Part shown: piece by piece, positions 12,101-27,100 of the stretch
Numbering within the stretch: the first letter of the stretch is position 1
Layout: each line of letters begins with the position of its first letter
Origin: JBAZMA01 sp041649995
Lineage (GTDB): Bacteria; Omnitrophota; Gorgyraeia; Velamenicoccales; Velamenicoccaceae
Direction: 5' to 3'
NCBI GenBank assembly: GCA_041649995.1
Contig: JBAZMA010000001.1
Span: forward strand, 1 to 64,000
DNA length: 64,000 nt
The notes under the pieces: model-generated
Seen by the model: the letters and a program-made list of their open reading frames with translations, nothing else
The model's database searches: none
What the model was told of the DNA's origin: nothing
Made by a program: the position numbers and the translations under genes

Positions 12101-15100
12101 CCGTTTTGCCAATCTCGCCTCCGTCCGGGAGATCCTCAATAATTATCTGATCGGCATGGTCCACAGGCTCGACGGCGGGTATAACGGCTTGATCGTGCGC
12201 TCCACTGACCCCTGGACAGGGGCTTTTAATGTCATGCTCCTGGCTGAGACAGCGGTCAGGGCCGAGCGTCTGCGCCAGCAGTTTGAACACATCCAGGATC
12301 GGGATACCAAGACGTCCAGGAGCGGTTATGGACGGCAATTGTTATCGCGGCTGGACGGGGTGGCCTTGTCGAGTCAAACAGCGATACCCAGAAGGATCGC
12401 CGGCAGGGTTGTCGGAGCTTTGCGCGGGCAGTCCGCTCCTGCCCCAGGCGACGAGAGTTCACCGGCCCAGAGAGCTGTTCCCCGTCAGGTGAAGGATTCT
12501 GCGAGCCTGCCTCTTGACGCTGACTGGCATTATGTGGGCAAAAACGCGCGGGAAGAATACAGGCAGGATATTGAAAAGGCCTTCAAAGGATATTTCAGGC
12601 TGGAGAAGATAACAAGACTGGCTGTCTGGTCTGTCTCTGTGCCCTTTGTTGTGACGGCATTCATGGCCGGCGGAACCTTCCTGGCGTCTGTAACCGTGCT
12701 GGCTGCCTGTCTTGTCCAGGTCGTTATCTTCCGCTTATGGGCAAGGCACATGGACCGCAAGATCGAACAATTTTTGTCTTCTCATCAGCAGACTTCCGGG
12801 TTGAGCTGGCCCGTCAACACAAAGAAGGAATTCATCAGGAATCTGTATTCCATGAATTGGCGCAGCTTCCTGCCCAAAGGCCGGGATATCTTCTTTGAGG
12901 AATTGCTTTTGACCCTGGAGCTGGCCGGCAATATGAGTATTGTCAATGACCGCCACGTGCTCCCGGCCCTGGTGAATAACGGGCTGGCAGATCTTTATAT
13001 GCCGGGTGTCTATCTGGCCTATGAGCCCGGATCTCCGTTTGACATCCGCTATCATGAAAACTTCCTGGTTGCCAACGTGCATCACTATGAGGGCCGGAGA
13101 GCGAGGGATTCCTTTAATGCGATGAGGGCCGCCATTTTTTACAGGACGATCTTGAGGCAGCAGCAGGAAGATCCATCCTCTGTTTCGCACAAACGAGCCG
13201 CGGCCGGCACAATTATTGAAGACGCCTATTTCAGGGCCAGGGCTTTTGATTATTCTATTCTTGCCCCTGCCGACACAGCCCGTATAAGGGGGCGCCTGGC
13301 CAAGCTTTTGGCGCAGAGGGTCTCTTTGATCCTTTCCTATAATCACATGGTGCGTGAAGCGGCATTGCAGAAGGATATTGAGCGCGCGCTCCAAAATCTG
13401 CAGGGCAGGCCCGCCGAAAGCATGGTCATGGAAATTGCCGCCTTGTTTGCCGTTGCCGAAATTACGCAGTTTGCCGGCAATGACGCGGGCCTGACACAGC
13501 TTCTCAGGTTGCTGCCGAAAAAAGATTTTGATTACTTTTCCGCCCTTTGCGAGGAATTCAAGAACTTCTTCATATCCATTGAGATAAAACAGGATGCCCG
13601 CGCGCGTTTCCTGAAACAGGAAGAATTTAACGCGAAATTTCCCGCGATCGCCGGAGAGAAGCGGTATGTTTCCCGGTCCGGCGATTTTTGGATCGTCGGT
13701 TCAGCCCGCCGCGCTGTCAACGAGGCCGAGATCGCCGGCGCCTTGATGCTCAAGAGATATCATGATGTCCAGCAGGATCTGCCTGTGGGATTGCGCGAGG
13801 CAGTGCGCCTGTTACGCCAGGATCCTGCCGCGTTCGAAGTCCTGGAAAGCCTGATGGCCATGCTGGGCGCCGGGGCTTTGAGCGCCAAGAGGGCGGCTGA
13901 TATCTTAAACGCCCCTCAGGGCAGGTTTGACAACATAAGCCTGGAAGGCAAAGAGGAGGTGTTTGAATTTGTGCTTCCGGAGGAAGCGGTCCGAAAATTA
14001 ACGGCATTCGTATCCTCTCTTCCTCAGGACCGTAAACAGGAATACGGCGGTGCCTTTACGGCTAAATATGTTTCGGGCCGGCTGATGATGTTCGACGTCT
14101 TCGGCGCGGATTCCGAATCCAACAAGAATATTCAATACACCCTTCGCGGGGCCGTCGTATTGCTGCCATCAGGGCGGGTCGCTCTGCTGTTCCAGGCTGC
14201 CCCCTGCACAAGGGATAAGGTCCGTTTTATGCAGCAGCACGGATGGCTGGCCTATGATCCCGCAGCTGACCCGGGCCACGATTATGAGAAAGTGATGTTG
14301 AATGAACAATGCCTGGTTGCCCAAAGGCTTATGGCAGGAGGCCTGCCCGCGGATACCCCTGTATCGCTGTTGGCCATGGATGATGACGGCCGCCGGTATG
14401 TGGAAAACGGCCGGGCCCTTGCGGACGTGGCCCGCGACGGGCTGCGCATGGATCAGCTCTACCCGTTGTCCGCTCACCCCAACTTCGTGCCATTCTCCCT
14501 GGCCCTGGCCTTGGGCCAGCTTTTGTCCCACTACAACCGTATCCGGTATTTGCGTTCTTACAGGATGGATCTGACTCAGGAGGAAGAAGACTTTTTCGCA
14601 AAAGCCTGCCTTCTTCAAAGCCTGCCTGAGATCCTGGCCATCTTTCCTTTGCAGACGGAGATCGAGGTCAGGAGTGTTTCTGTTGAATCATTGAATCCTT
14701 CGACCAGCAGCCCCGCCTGTCCAAACATCATTTCCCCGGTTTCGCCGGCGGCGCCCTTCGCGCGCGGCGTGAAAACATATGAAAATATTTCTCAGGGTTT
14801 TGCCAACCAGGAGGTGCGGTCATGTACAGCTTGCAGGATCTCGAAGTCGTCCGGGTTGTTCCGACAGAACGGGGTATCTTTGTCTCGGCAAAATATCCGC
14901 AGTGGTTCCACGAATACAGTTTCTACGTCTCCGGCGAAGGGCGCATTGAAGGCAAGACCAGTTCCGGAAACTGGCTTGAGCTCAGCGGCGAAGGCTGCCG
15001 TTGCCTGGAGGCAAAAGTCCAGCACGCCCTTCTCTTTAAAGACAGAGGGCAGGTCCCTGTTTTTACGGCCTGATGGGGAAACGCTTTCTTCCCCTTCAGG

Positions 15101-18100
15101 GCGCGCAGCTCTGGAGGAGGCCTGGGGAGCCCTGCGTCAACAGGATGATGCCCTGGCTGCCGGTATCCTTGAGCAGATGCGCCGGTCAGGAGAGCTGCGG
15201 GCGTTTTGGGAATTGGGACACCCGCGTCTCCATGTGGATCGGCCCGCGCCGATCCCGGGCGCGAAGTGGGGGACGTTATTGACTTGCGAGGGCAGCAGAT
15301 ATCTGGCTTCCATGTTTGAGGTGATCCATGAGGCGGAAAGTTCCCTGGGCCTTCTGACTTATCGCGGCCATCCGGAACTTTCCAGCTCAGGCGAATTCGT
15401 CTGCAGGGAACTTGTCACGAATGTCTGGAAGCACGCGCATTACGGTTATTTTGCCTTTGGTTTCCTGTCCGGCGAGCCGGGGTTAAGGTTTGTTTGCCTT
15501 GATCGCGGCCCCGGGATAGCGGATGTCGAGCAAGCCTTGTCTTTCGGTTACTCGACATCCGGAACCTTTGGCGTGGGTTTAAGCCATCTTGGCCTTGGCT
15601 ATAGCGGCGCGTTGAGGAATTTCGAGATCCAGAGCATTCCTCAAAAAGGGACCATTGTTTTCGTGGAAGAACCCGCGCGTCTGCGCGAAACGCTCAAAGA
15701 GCGGGTTCTTACGGCTTCCGGGAACCTCGCGCACAGAGTGCGGGGTCCGGACGGTTTCTACGATGTTTCTTCCCCTGTTTCCACTTCCGCCGCCGGCCTT
15801 TTCGGCTTTTGCGGAAATGCCACAGACACCGTTAAATCCGCTTTCACAGGCGCTGTGGCCGAAGGCCTTATCCTGATTTCCACGATCCATGAATACCCGC
15901 GCGTGAGCGTCCGGAATCCCGTATCTCTGAAAGAATACACGGCTGTCATGGCTGAATTCGCTGTTTTTTCTTTCGAGGCGATCCCCCTGAATCTTAAAGA
16001 AGAAGGATTGCGCGAACTGCACGATGTTTCCATCTTTGCCCTTAGCCAGTCCTCCGGTGAGGCCATATCCATTTGTTTTTCCGATAAGGCAAAATTTCTT
16101 TTCGACAGGCTTTTCACCGACCCTTCAGAACGCGACATCGCTTTGCAGGCGATAGCCGTGCATGAGATCAGCGAACTCAACGGGAAGACCCATAGCGACG
16201 CGCTTGAGCTTCAGAAGCAGGTGATCGGTTACGGGGTCATAGGCGACAGGCTGGAAACCCTCCAGAACCTGGAGCGCCGCATCCCCGTTCTTTCCAGGAA
16301 TTCCGTTGTCAGGTCGGACATGAACGGGCATGTCGTGGCCTTTAACCGGCAGAAATTTACGAAAGAAAAAATCGACATCATTCTGGCGCTCAGGAACCTT
16401 GAGATTATCCTGAATTTTGTCCGCAAGGTCCGGGAGGATTCCAGGACCACGATCCTGGATTGGCTCCTGTGCCGCAAGATAGAACACATTGACGCTGTTA
16501 TTGAAAAAATTCTCGCGGGCCTCATTCAGCGGCTTCCGGAAGTGGCTCCCGGAGAAGGTGTCCTGGGCCTGTTTCATTCTATGGTGACGGGGGAGGAAAG
16601 GGAAACCCTCAGGGAATACGGTCTCTCCGGGAATCAGATTGTAAGGGTGGCCGCGGGCCAGAGGTCATTTCATGACATTCTTATTCAAAGCCTGGATCCG
16701 GCAGAGAGGCTGTATTTTCAGCCAGGCATCTGTATGACAGCGGAGTCTCTGGCCAGGGAGACAGCCAGGCTGGAGGGAGGAAACGGGAAGAAGGGCGCGC
16801 GCGCCGTTATCCTGGAACCATTTGAAAGGACCATGGCCAGGCTTCTGCCGGACAGGCACGGTTTGTATTCGATAGTCCTGAATTCCGAACTGGAGAGGAC
16901 TTTGATGAAAGCCGAGGGCAGCGGCAGGTGGATGGAGGGAGTCATTTTATTGGAGATCGAGCGGTGGCATAAACAGATGGCCCCCGGTGAAAATCGTTTG
17001 AATGAATTGCAGGCTGATCTTCGCCAGGAAACGCAGGCGGACAAGCAGGAGAAGATCAGGGGGGAAATGGCCAGCCTCCAGAAAAACATGGCCACCTGCC
17101 ACGAAGTCCTGGGTCTTCTGGAGGATATTATCGTAGAACTTCTTCAGGACTATCCTTACCAGACCCCGGGCATCAAGAGCGAGGTCGGTCAGCATATCGG
17201 CGAGGGCAGATTGAGCAAGCTTATTGAGATCGTGGATGAATTGCTGGAAGAGCTGACGCAGCGCTATGACCTTCCGAATGAAGAACCTCTCCTGGCGCAG
17301 ATGCTTCAGTTGCTGACCGTTTTCCTGCTGCACGGGCGATGGGTGTTTGAGAGGATGCGCCAGGGCCAGCACGAAGCCATCAGTTACCGCAAGGTCATGC
17401 TGGATGAATTGATCGACACCATGTCCAGGACGACGAGTCCGGAATATTTTGAGCGCTTGCGTCAACTCTATGGCGAAGAGTTTTTGAGGCGGGAACTCGG
17501 CGCGAAGTATTCGCCCGAGGCCGCGTTGGCGTATGTCCGTTCCGAGATGGAGGCTTTCCTGGTTCATTTTTCCGACAACCTGATCAAGGAAGCCGATTTC
17601 CGCGTCAGGTTCAATATCCGGGCCCCCGCCAAACGAAGCGTTATCCTGCTGCTGGATTATGTGCCCACGCCCGTGGAATTCGAGCGGATGTCCGATTTCT
17701 TCGGTGAGAACTTAAAGGCAATCATCAACACGAGCGGGTCTCCCCAATCCCATTACGCCCTGGCCGCCAAGACCTTTAATATTCCCGTTGTGATCATAGA
17801 CGCCGTTTCCCAGCAGGACATGGCGGCGCTGGCGGATTCTCCTGAGGCGCTTATCAGCGAAGATATCATTGTCCATCCTTCCAAGGCGACCAAAGACGAA
17901 TATTTCAGGCGTCAGGGTTCAGCAGGCCGCCGGCAGCAATATTGCAGGATGGTTGCCCAGCGTTCTCCTCTGTTTGTATCGGCCAACGCGGATACGGCCA
18001 GGCGCGTGGCTCAGGCGATCGAGGTCTATGGCGCCAATTCCATAGGTTTGGTGCGGACGGAAAACGTCTATGGCCGGATCCTTCCCCCTTCCCTGGCTGC

Positions 18101-21100
18101 CCTCGCCGCTATTTTCCGGGGAAACCTGGATGCCGCCGGATCGGCGGAAGTGACGTTCCGCGTGATCGATTTCCAGGAAGACAAAAAACCCTCGGTCTGG
18201 GCGTTCTTGAATTACAAAGGATACAAATGGTATCTGGAACATCCGATCGGCCGCGCCACAGCCATGCAGCAGATGCGCGTTTTGGTCCGTCTCTGGACCA
18301 AAGAAAGAAAACGCACGATACGGTTGATGTTCCCCATGATCAAGAATGCCGAGGACTTGAGACAGGCGCAGGGGCTTCTGGAGCAGGCCCGGCAGCGCGA
18401 AGGCCTGGGAGCTCAGGCGGGCGTTTTTGATGTGGGCGCTATGGTCGAGACAAAAGACGCCATCGAAAACATCGACGGAATTTTGGAGCTCGTTCAATTC
18501 ATCAGCTTCGGCACGAACGACCTTATTCTGAGTCTTTATCCGCAGGCCAGCCGCACTCACGCCGAGCTCTACAGGGAATATTATCAGAAGGTCCTGCCTT
18601 TGCCGGTCCGCCTCCTGACGGGTGTGGCGCAAAAAGCCGCTGCCAAAGGTAAACACGTGAGTATCTGCGGCGATCTGGCGTCCTTGACCTCTTTCTGGCC
18701 GATTTGGCTCCTGTGGGAGGGTGAGGGTGTTCCCGTGACCCTGAGCATGCCTTCTCCCAACGTGCCTGTTTTCAAGGCGTGGATCGACGCTGCCCGCCGC
18801 CTCAAAGGGGCAGACGCCTGGCAGGAGGCGCGATCGGAATTCGAGCAGGCGGCTTTGAGCGCGCAAGACGATCCGGATGCGCGCAAGGAGAGATTGAATC
18901 AGGCATTGCAGGCGATGGTCAATCAGGTCGAAACACAGATGAAAGCCCTGGCAGAGCAAGAGGGGCAGCAGGCTTCCTCTGAAGGAACCAGTTCTCCGGC
19001 CCGCGTGTCTTCGCCCGCTTCTGTTTCTTCTGAAAACTCCGGCGCCAATGTCATACCCCGCGAAATGAATGTCAGGACATTCCGCAAGATTCTGGGGGAA
19101 AGGCGCGATAAGGAAATCGGCGAACAGATTGTTTCGTGGAGCAGGGTGTCCAGCCGGATCATGGCTTGCGACAGGGCGCATGTGTCTCTGGGAAGCCACG
19201 GCTTTCGTATCCCGGTCATCCATCAGCTGGCTCCTGTGTTCGAGCAGGAAGGATTCAAGATCGATTCGCGCGTGGTCCAGTTCGTGTTCATGACGCAGGA
19301 CAGGGATCAGCCCCTTCAGCATAGCCAAAACGCTTTCCAGAAAGATTTCTATGATATCAATGCCAAGTGCCTCCTGCTTTTGGACAAGACCCTGGAGACC
19401 TCTGAATATGAAGAGATCCTGCTGACGGCTTTTGACTTGTTCGAAGATTACAAGGCCATGTTCCCCGAAGATGAGCTGGTTCCCGAACTCCAGGACAAGC
19501 TCAGGGAAATCTCGGCGAATGTCCTGGCCTATGTTTTTAAGCCCGGGACTGTTGATTCCTTCATCAAGCCCCTGCAGTCCAACGACGAGGTCAAAGACAT
19601 TTCCTCCCTGAACGAATTCGTGAATTTCCTTCACAAGAGAGCCGATTACATGACCTTCGGTGACAGGGTGGAGGACGCGTCCTCGCAGACAGGAACGCAT
19701 CTGGTGGTGGTCAAGATCAAGGGTTATGGAACGCCCCAGGAGAAGATGACCGTCAACAGATCCCCTGTCGTTATGCGTGACGCTTCGCCCCTGGCTGTCG
19801 AATTTTTGCTGGAAGCGTGCCGGGATCTCGAGTTTTCATTGTTCGGCATAGAATTCTTCGTGGAGGGCAACGAAGTGTTTGTCATGGGAACGCGCGGCCA
19901 GCACAGGCCTTATATGCGGCTCTATGTGAATCCTCCGGCTTTGGGAGGCATGGTCCAGGTGAACTGGAACGAACCCAGCGCCGACCCCGGACATTTCCGG
20001 CGCCTGTCGCTGGTTTCCGAAATCCTCAGGCAGAGCGGTTTTAAGGCCATGACCTTGCAGAAAGGCCAGCTTGTTATCGGAGAACTTCCGGTTTATGAGC
20101 AGATCCAGAAGGACGAGCAGGAAGTGGTGATCGGCGTCAGTTCCAAGGAGACAGGGCTTTCAGACAACACCGCGCTTTATCAAAAGGCGAAACTCGCGCT
20201 TTATATCCTGATTTCCCTGCGCGACATCGACATCGGCATGGAATACCTTTATGACGATAAGGTGGTCAGCCGCGAGGTCATCCCTGCCTGGGCCAGGCGC
20301 TTCATTCTCTGGGGCGACAGATTTTATCTCGGAGAGGTTTTGAGGGACCCCGGGCCTTACGACGACCGTTACGAATACGTGACCGGAGACAATGACTTCA
20401 AATGGTTCGGCCAGGGGCCGTACCGCGATATTTTCGATAAGATCATGGAAGAGAAATCCGGGGAATTGCTCCGCATCCTTAACCGCGAATTGCGCGCCCT
20501 TGGCCTGAAAGCCATCCCTGAGGACGAGGAGTTGTCCGCCTTGAACGTGGACTGGTATGTGAATACCAAGATTGAGAACGCCATGCAGCTTGGCCTTGTC
20601 CATATGACCCCTCTGCAGAGGGTCAGGACCCGCGGGATTGTGAATCCCGCCGTCGCGATCGCCCAGATCCTCCCCAAGACGGACAGGGCGTACGCGCGCC
20701 GACTTGCCCGTCTTTTGACGGACCTCAAGCCTTTTATTGATTTCAGGGTGGCCGGCTATCTGGGAATCTACAATGTTCTGACGACAGCCGTGCCTGTGGG
20801 TTTCCGCAACAAGATTTATTTTGTCTGCCTGGCCAATCAGTTGGGAGATATCGAACTGGCCTTCGCCTTCAGGGACTTCCTGCCGTTATCCGACGAAGAA
20901 TACTCCCCCTTGCGCAAGGATTTTCCTAATTCCTTCGAATCGGACGAGGACATCCTCGCCCAGGTGGCGTCTTTCGGCTATCCGCTCTCCGAGGTCAAGG
21001 CCGAGGAGGCAACAGGGCGCGCGGAAGAAATGCAGGAAGCGCTGCTTTGTGACAGCGCGCGGGAAGAATTCCCCGGCGTCTTTTTGTCCGGCTTAAGCGT

Positions 21101-24100
21101 TTCCCCGGGCTTTGCCACAGGCAGGGTCTTCTTCAGGAACGGACCCATCGCGCCTGCAGGCAGCCTTATTTATGTCTGTGAACACGCGAATCCGGATGAT
21201 ATCGAATATTTCGCGCGCTCCGCGGGCGTCATTTCCACCGGCGGCAATGTCCTTTCTCACGCCTCGATTTTGATCCGCGAATCCCGGATTCCTTCCACCA
21301 TGCTGGCCGGAGGGGAATATCTGCATAACGAATCCAGGGGAAGTTTCCTGGTCCAGGCCCCCTATGTCAAACGCGTTTTAGAGGCCAAACAGATCGGGAA
21401 ATACACGGTGTATTTTTACAGGGAAGATGGGGTCGAGGAGGCGCAAATCCGGGCCGGTGACATTGTGACCGTGGATGGCGATGAAAGCGGCGTTTACCTT
21501 TATGACGCCGGCCTTGTGGGGGATATTTTTGAGATCATCGAGCAACTCAATGCCTCCGAAGACTTCCGCGAGGCGGCCGAACGCACGGACGCCCTCATCA
21601 ATATCATCGACCACAGCCGTTATCGCCAGGAAGATGTCTATCGTCTCAAATTCCTCTTGACGGTCCTTTTGATCAGCCATGTCGGGCGGCAGGTTATTCC
21701 CCTGGATGTCATTGATCCTGTGATCGCCCGCCTCCTGAGGCATGCCGATGCCGATCTGCGCCAGACCATGGTGAATTTCTTAAAGACAGTCCTGTTTGAA
21801 AGCTATCCTTTGTTAACGCAGCTGGTTTCCGTGGCCAGGACCCGCGTGCACAGCGCCTCCCATCATCGCGAGCTTTTTGAATTGGCGGCGATGCTGTCTC
21901 AGGAAGAAAAGATTATCGGCCGCCTGGAACAGATCATGCAGGAAGAAGGCCTGATCAACGAGCGGCTCCTGACGTTAAGTCCGCGCGCCGAACTGAGGAA
22001 TCTGATCGCCAGCATCCGAATGCAATTGGGGAATTTCAGGTCCCGCAGCCAGGAACACCTGCGGCAAATTGAGGACAAGATCTGTGAGCCTCGGGACAAA
22101 AGGGCGTTTGAGAAAATCGTGGATGCCGCCGAAGAGCTGGGCATCGATATGAGCCAATATCCCGTCACCCTTGAACTTTTGGCCCGATCCAGGCGTCAGA
22201 AAAAATCTTTTGTGGAACAAAGAGCCGTAGAGCCGGTGCTTTGGATCTGGAAGCCGGGCGTGAAAAACCAAAGTTGTTTTGTCGACTCAGATTTTGTGCA
22301 TGTCATCGGCGGCAAGGGGGCCAAGCTGGGGGATTTGGCATTGCAGGGATTCCCGATTCCGGCGTTTGTCGTCACATCCGCGGCATACGAGGCGTTCCTT
22401 CAACAGACCCGGCTTGAGAACGGACAATCGCTTCTGGCGGCTATCCAGGCCATATTCCTTGATTCCGGGATTTCGGATAAGGCCTCAGCCATTCAATCGC
22501 TGTTTAACAGGGACCGGCTGAGCCTGCCTCAAACATTCCTTGAGGCCGTGCTGCAGGCTTACGGGGAACTCGGGCCTGATGTCCTGACAGCCGTGCGCAG
22601 CTCCGCCAACCTGGAAGACGATCCTTCGTATTCTTTCGCGGGCCAGTTCAAAACGATCCTGGGAATCCAGGGCTCAGACCAGCTCATCGACGCTCTTCTT
22701 GAGATCTACGCTTCTGTCTGGAGCCAGAGGATCGTGCATTACGCGGCCCAGAAGGGCCTGGGATCGCTCAAGCTGTCCATGGCGGTTGTTGTCCAGGAAA
22801 TGATCGATACAAAGCTCAGCGGCATCGCCTTTAGCGCGGATGTCACCAAGGGCGGCGATTGGAGCAGCGTTGTTATTAACGCCGGGTATGGGCTGGCTGA
22901 GAGCATGGTGCAGGGGCTGCAGGACGGCGACCGTTATGTGGTCGATAAGTATCGCGGCCGCATTCAGTCCATGGTCGCTGCCAAATTCCGGCAGATTATC
23001 TATGATCCAGAGCAAAAGAAAACGCGTGTTGAGAAAGTCCCGGATCATCTTGTCAACAGGCGCGTATTGACGGATGAGCAGATCCGGCAGGTCGCCGCGG
23101 CCTGCCAGTTGCTTCAGGATTTCTACGATTATCCGGTGGATGTGGAATACGGTTTTGATTCCAGGGGCCGCCTGTTTATCCTGCAGGTCAGAAGGATCAC
23201 GACCCTTTCCTATGAAGAAGGGATTGCGTACTTAAGGGGTCTGGAAGCACAAGAAAAAGCTGAAGGGGTCACAGCCGCCGGCAGTTCAAGCCCTGCTGTT
23301 TCCCTGTCCTGGGGAGATGTCCTCCTTGAAGAGGAAGTGAAGATCTTTTTGGCCCGTCACAATATTCCCTTCCCCAAGCCGTACGTCAAACACGGCCGCC
23401 TTGTGGATGCAAAACCCTTCAGCGGCGAGGCGTTTAAGACAATCGCCGCGGGCCGCGATCCGGAAGAATTTTTAAAAGACCTGTATGCCGGATACGAATT
23501 GTCTCTTTTCGGCGAAGCCGGGCTTTCTCCTGAATCCGATCTCGTCCTCGGTTTGCTGCAGGCATTTTCGCTTTATCCCAATGGCATGTACTGGTTCCGT
23601 TATCCGCGACAGATCCGCCGGCTTATCCGAGCCGCTTCACGTTCTCAGGCTGTTTTCCGCGTCACAAATGTCGGCATATGGAACGGCGAGGAATCCTATT
23701 CCCTGGCTGTCATGATGGAAGGCAAGGTTCCGGCCGGTTTTGAGATCACAGGGATCGACGCTGTCCTGCCTTCGTTTTCCAATTTGGGATGGGCCATAGC
23801 CGGGCATTTCCCTGAGGAGGTCTGGAACCGCAGAAACCGTTATTTCAACGAGCTCAGGCCTGATGTGTTTTCTCTTAAACCCCGTTGGCACGGCCTTGTG
23901 GCCTTCAAACAGGCCAATATTCTCGATGCGGCAGCAGCGCCTTCCGGCGCCGACGCCGTTGTCGTCAACAACCTCCTGGGTGTTGATCTGAATGACCGCG
24001 CGTCCATGAGCAGGGCCTTGTCTTTAATGGCGTCTTCGTTGAAACAGGGCGGCAGCCTGCTTATGGATTCCGAACATGTTTTTGGGGAAAGGCAGGAGGT

Positions 24101-27100
24101 TTTTGAAAGCGTGATCAACGCCCTGGAAGCGCGCGGCGTGCTGACGCCCCTGGCTGACGGCGAATGGGGCAAAGGAGAGAAGGCCGGTTCTTTATCCGTT
24201 TCATCGCCGGCCGCTTCCGCAGGGCCTTTGCCCGTCAGGACGACCATCACGCGCGTCGAGAGAAAGGGCGTTGTGATTGAGCCGGACAAAGTCTGCGAGG
24301 ATTATGTCCTGAACGCCGGCTTGATCGCTTGGGCCGGTGAGCGTTTCCTTTTTGTCAGGCGTTCTATAAAAACGGATTCAGGCAATCTTTACCGTTCTGA
24401 AATAGGGCTCGATATCCATCACGATCAAACAGGGGATGTTGAGGTCGTAGACAGGAAAATGCTCACCCCCGACAACATCGTCTCAGAGGACGCCGGGCAT
24501 ATCGTGGCCCTGGAGGACCCCAGGGTGGTTGAATATGACGGCCGCATCCATATTTATCTGACTATTGTCAAAGACGACGGTTCCTATTATTCGGCCTCCG
24601 CCTCTCATGATTTTAAAGAATTTTTGAAGAGGCTCAGGGGCCAGAGGCAGGATTGGAACTGGTCTTCTTTTCGGCGCCTGATCACAGACGGCCCCTGCGC
24701 GAGTGAGAATATCAAGAACTTCGTGCCTTTTGGCATGCCTTCGTTCGGCCGCTGGCACGGCTTATACAGGCCCGAAGAGAACACGCGCTCCACCATTCGT
24801 TACGCGGTTTCAGAAGAGGGCCTGGATGGGCCCTGGAAGGACGCTGGGCTCTATGAGGCCGGACAGGAAGGCAAGGAATGGCTCGGCGCCTCCGCCTTTA
24901 TTAATGGATACAGGGCCCTGGTTTCCAAATCCCCTTACATGTTTATGTTTTATCATCGGGCTGCCGGAGATGAAGAAATTCATTTCAAATATTACGATAT
25001 CCGCCTGATCATCGCCGATAAAAACAATCCTCTGCGCAAGCATCTGACAAAGCCTTTGCTGGTGCCTGAGCCCGACCAGCCCCTGGAGCAGAATGGCTGG
25101 ATCCCGGGCGCTATCTATACCTGCGGCGCCCTGCTTGTGGAATATAAACCCGAAGAGCAGGAATACGTGTTCGATATTTATTACAGCGGTTCTGATTCCC
25201 TGATCATGCTGGCCACCGTGACGGTTAAGGTGGAACTATCCGAGGAAGGTTCCGGCGTGGTCTCTTCGCCCGCCACGCAGGCAGGCGCGGAAGCCTTTTT
25301 CAGCGGGTCTTTTGACCGCGGGCGCTCAGGAGTTTTGGCCGATGTCTTCGCCAGGCATTTCGCGGCTATCCGCCGCGTTGTGAATCCCGGCTTTGCTGTT
25401 TTGTCAGGCATCTACGGCGGCGCGGGCGCCGATGTGTCGAGTTACCTGCCTTCGATCGCCGCGCGCAGGAATTATCTGGTGTCCCGCTATAGAAAATTTT
25501 CCGCCATGCCTTTCCATTATCTGGAGGACGCGGACTATTTGGACGGAGGGTTCAGGCGGGACTTGAACGGGAATTATTACGCAAAGTTTGAACACGGCTA
25601 TGCCGTAAGGGATACCCTTAATGGTCCCAAAGACCTGATCGCGGCCCTGGCATTTGAATTGCATGCGACGGGTATCGGGTCGGTATCCCTGGACGAGGAA
25701 CAGGGTTGGCCCCGTTTGACATTTGGGTGGCAGGCGCCTGGCAACCGTCAGGCCCAATACAAGGCAACCCTGGTGGACGCCGACATCACAAAACCGAAAA
25801 ATTATCCGTCCGTCCTTCAGACAGCGCTGGCCCGGGGCATCGACGTCTATTATCAACGCGCCGCGGAGGATGTCGCCTACAGCTATGAAGACGGCTTTCT
25901 TTGCCCCAGCTTTATTCATTCGATTTATCACGGGATGAACGCGGGCGCTTTCTTTGTGACGGACGATTTTGCCTGGTCCAAATGGCGTTCCACAAAAAAT
26001 GATAAGCCGGTTTACAGGGATTGGGGCCGGCATTTCCCCGTTCCGTTTACTTTCGCGGAATCCCAGGAGCTCAAATCCGCTCAGGCCGCGGTCCTGCAAT
26101 GGAGACGGATGTTTTATCCGGAGAGCGAGCCGTATTACGGCGCTCTCATGCGCATCCGGCAGAAGAGGGGCGAGGCGCCGGTTTCCAGCCCTGCCGCGCA
26201 AAACAACGAAGCTTTCAGCCGGCGGCTCCTGGTGAATCGCGCCAAGCAGGCCGCGTTCCCATTCGTCAAATTTGACAAGGGTATCGGCCTGACGATTGTC
26301 GCGGGTTTTCCGCATTTCGACGGCGATTCCGGAGCTCCCTATTACAACTGGGGACGCGACACCATGATTTCTCTTCCGGCCCTCTGTCTGGGAACGGGTA
26401 ATCTGGAACCGTTCCGCCAGATTTTCAAAAATTACGTCCGTTTCGTCAAAGACGGCCTGATGCCGAATTTGATCGGCGACGGCAGCGCTCCCCGCTACAA
26501 CAGCGTGGACGCGACCTTCTGGATGTTTAAGGCCATTGCCCGGTATCTGGAAACAACCGGCGATTACGATTATCTCGACCAACCCGTCGCCATGCGTTTT
26601 GGCAAGGCGGGGAAACCCGTCATGACGATCCTGGAAATCCTGGAAGACGTTATGGGGCGGCTGCGTTCTCAGGAGGGCATTGTCTGTGAGGATGGATGGA
26701 TGTCGCAAGAAGGCTGGAAGACGCAGACGATCGGCGTGCGCATGGATAGCGATTTTCTGGTCACAGCCGGCAATGAAATGACCAATTTGACCTGGATGGA
26801 CGGCCAGCCGCAGGGCGGTGCCCCTGTGACAAGCCGCCACGGAAAACCCGTTGAGATCAATGAATTGTGGATCCACGCTCTGCGTCTGATGGCCGCGATC
26901 ATGGAGAGAAGGGACAGGCCGGATGAGGCAGGAGTTTATCAGGGTCTTGCGCAGAAAGCCCTGCAAAACTTCTGTGAGAAATTCTTCAATCCCCAAACAG
27001 GATGTCTTTTTGACGTCCTTGATGGGGATGAGCAACAAAAAGCGCGGATTCGGCCCAACCAGATACTGGCATTGGCCGGCCTGTTTTCTCCGGAGAAGAC

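Noticed and set aside
17919..19700. Minus-strand frame of about 593 codons
   Set aside because: It is antisense to the enzyme I-like barrel with intact motifs. No Shine-Dalgarno-supported start or protein-like composition was seen.
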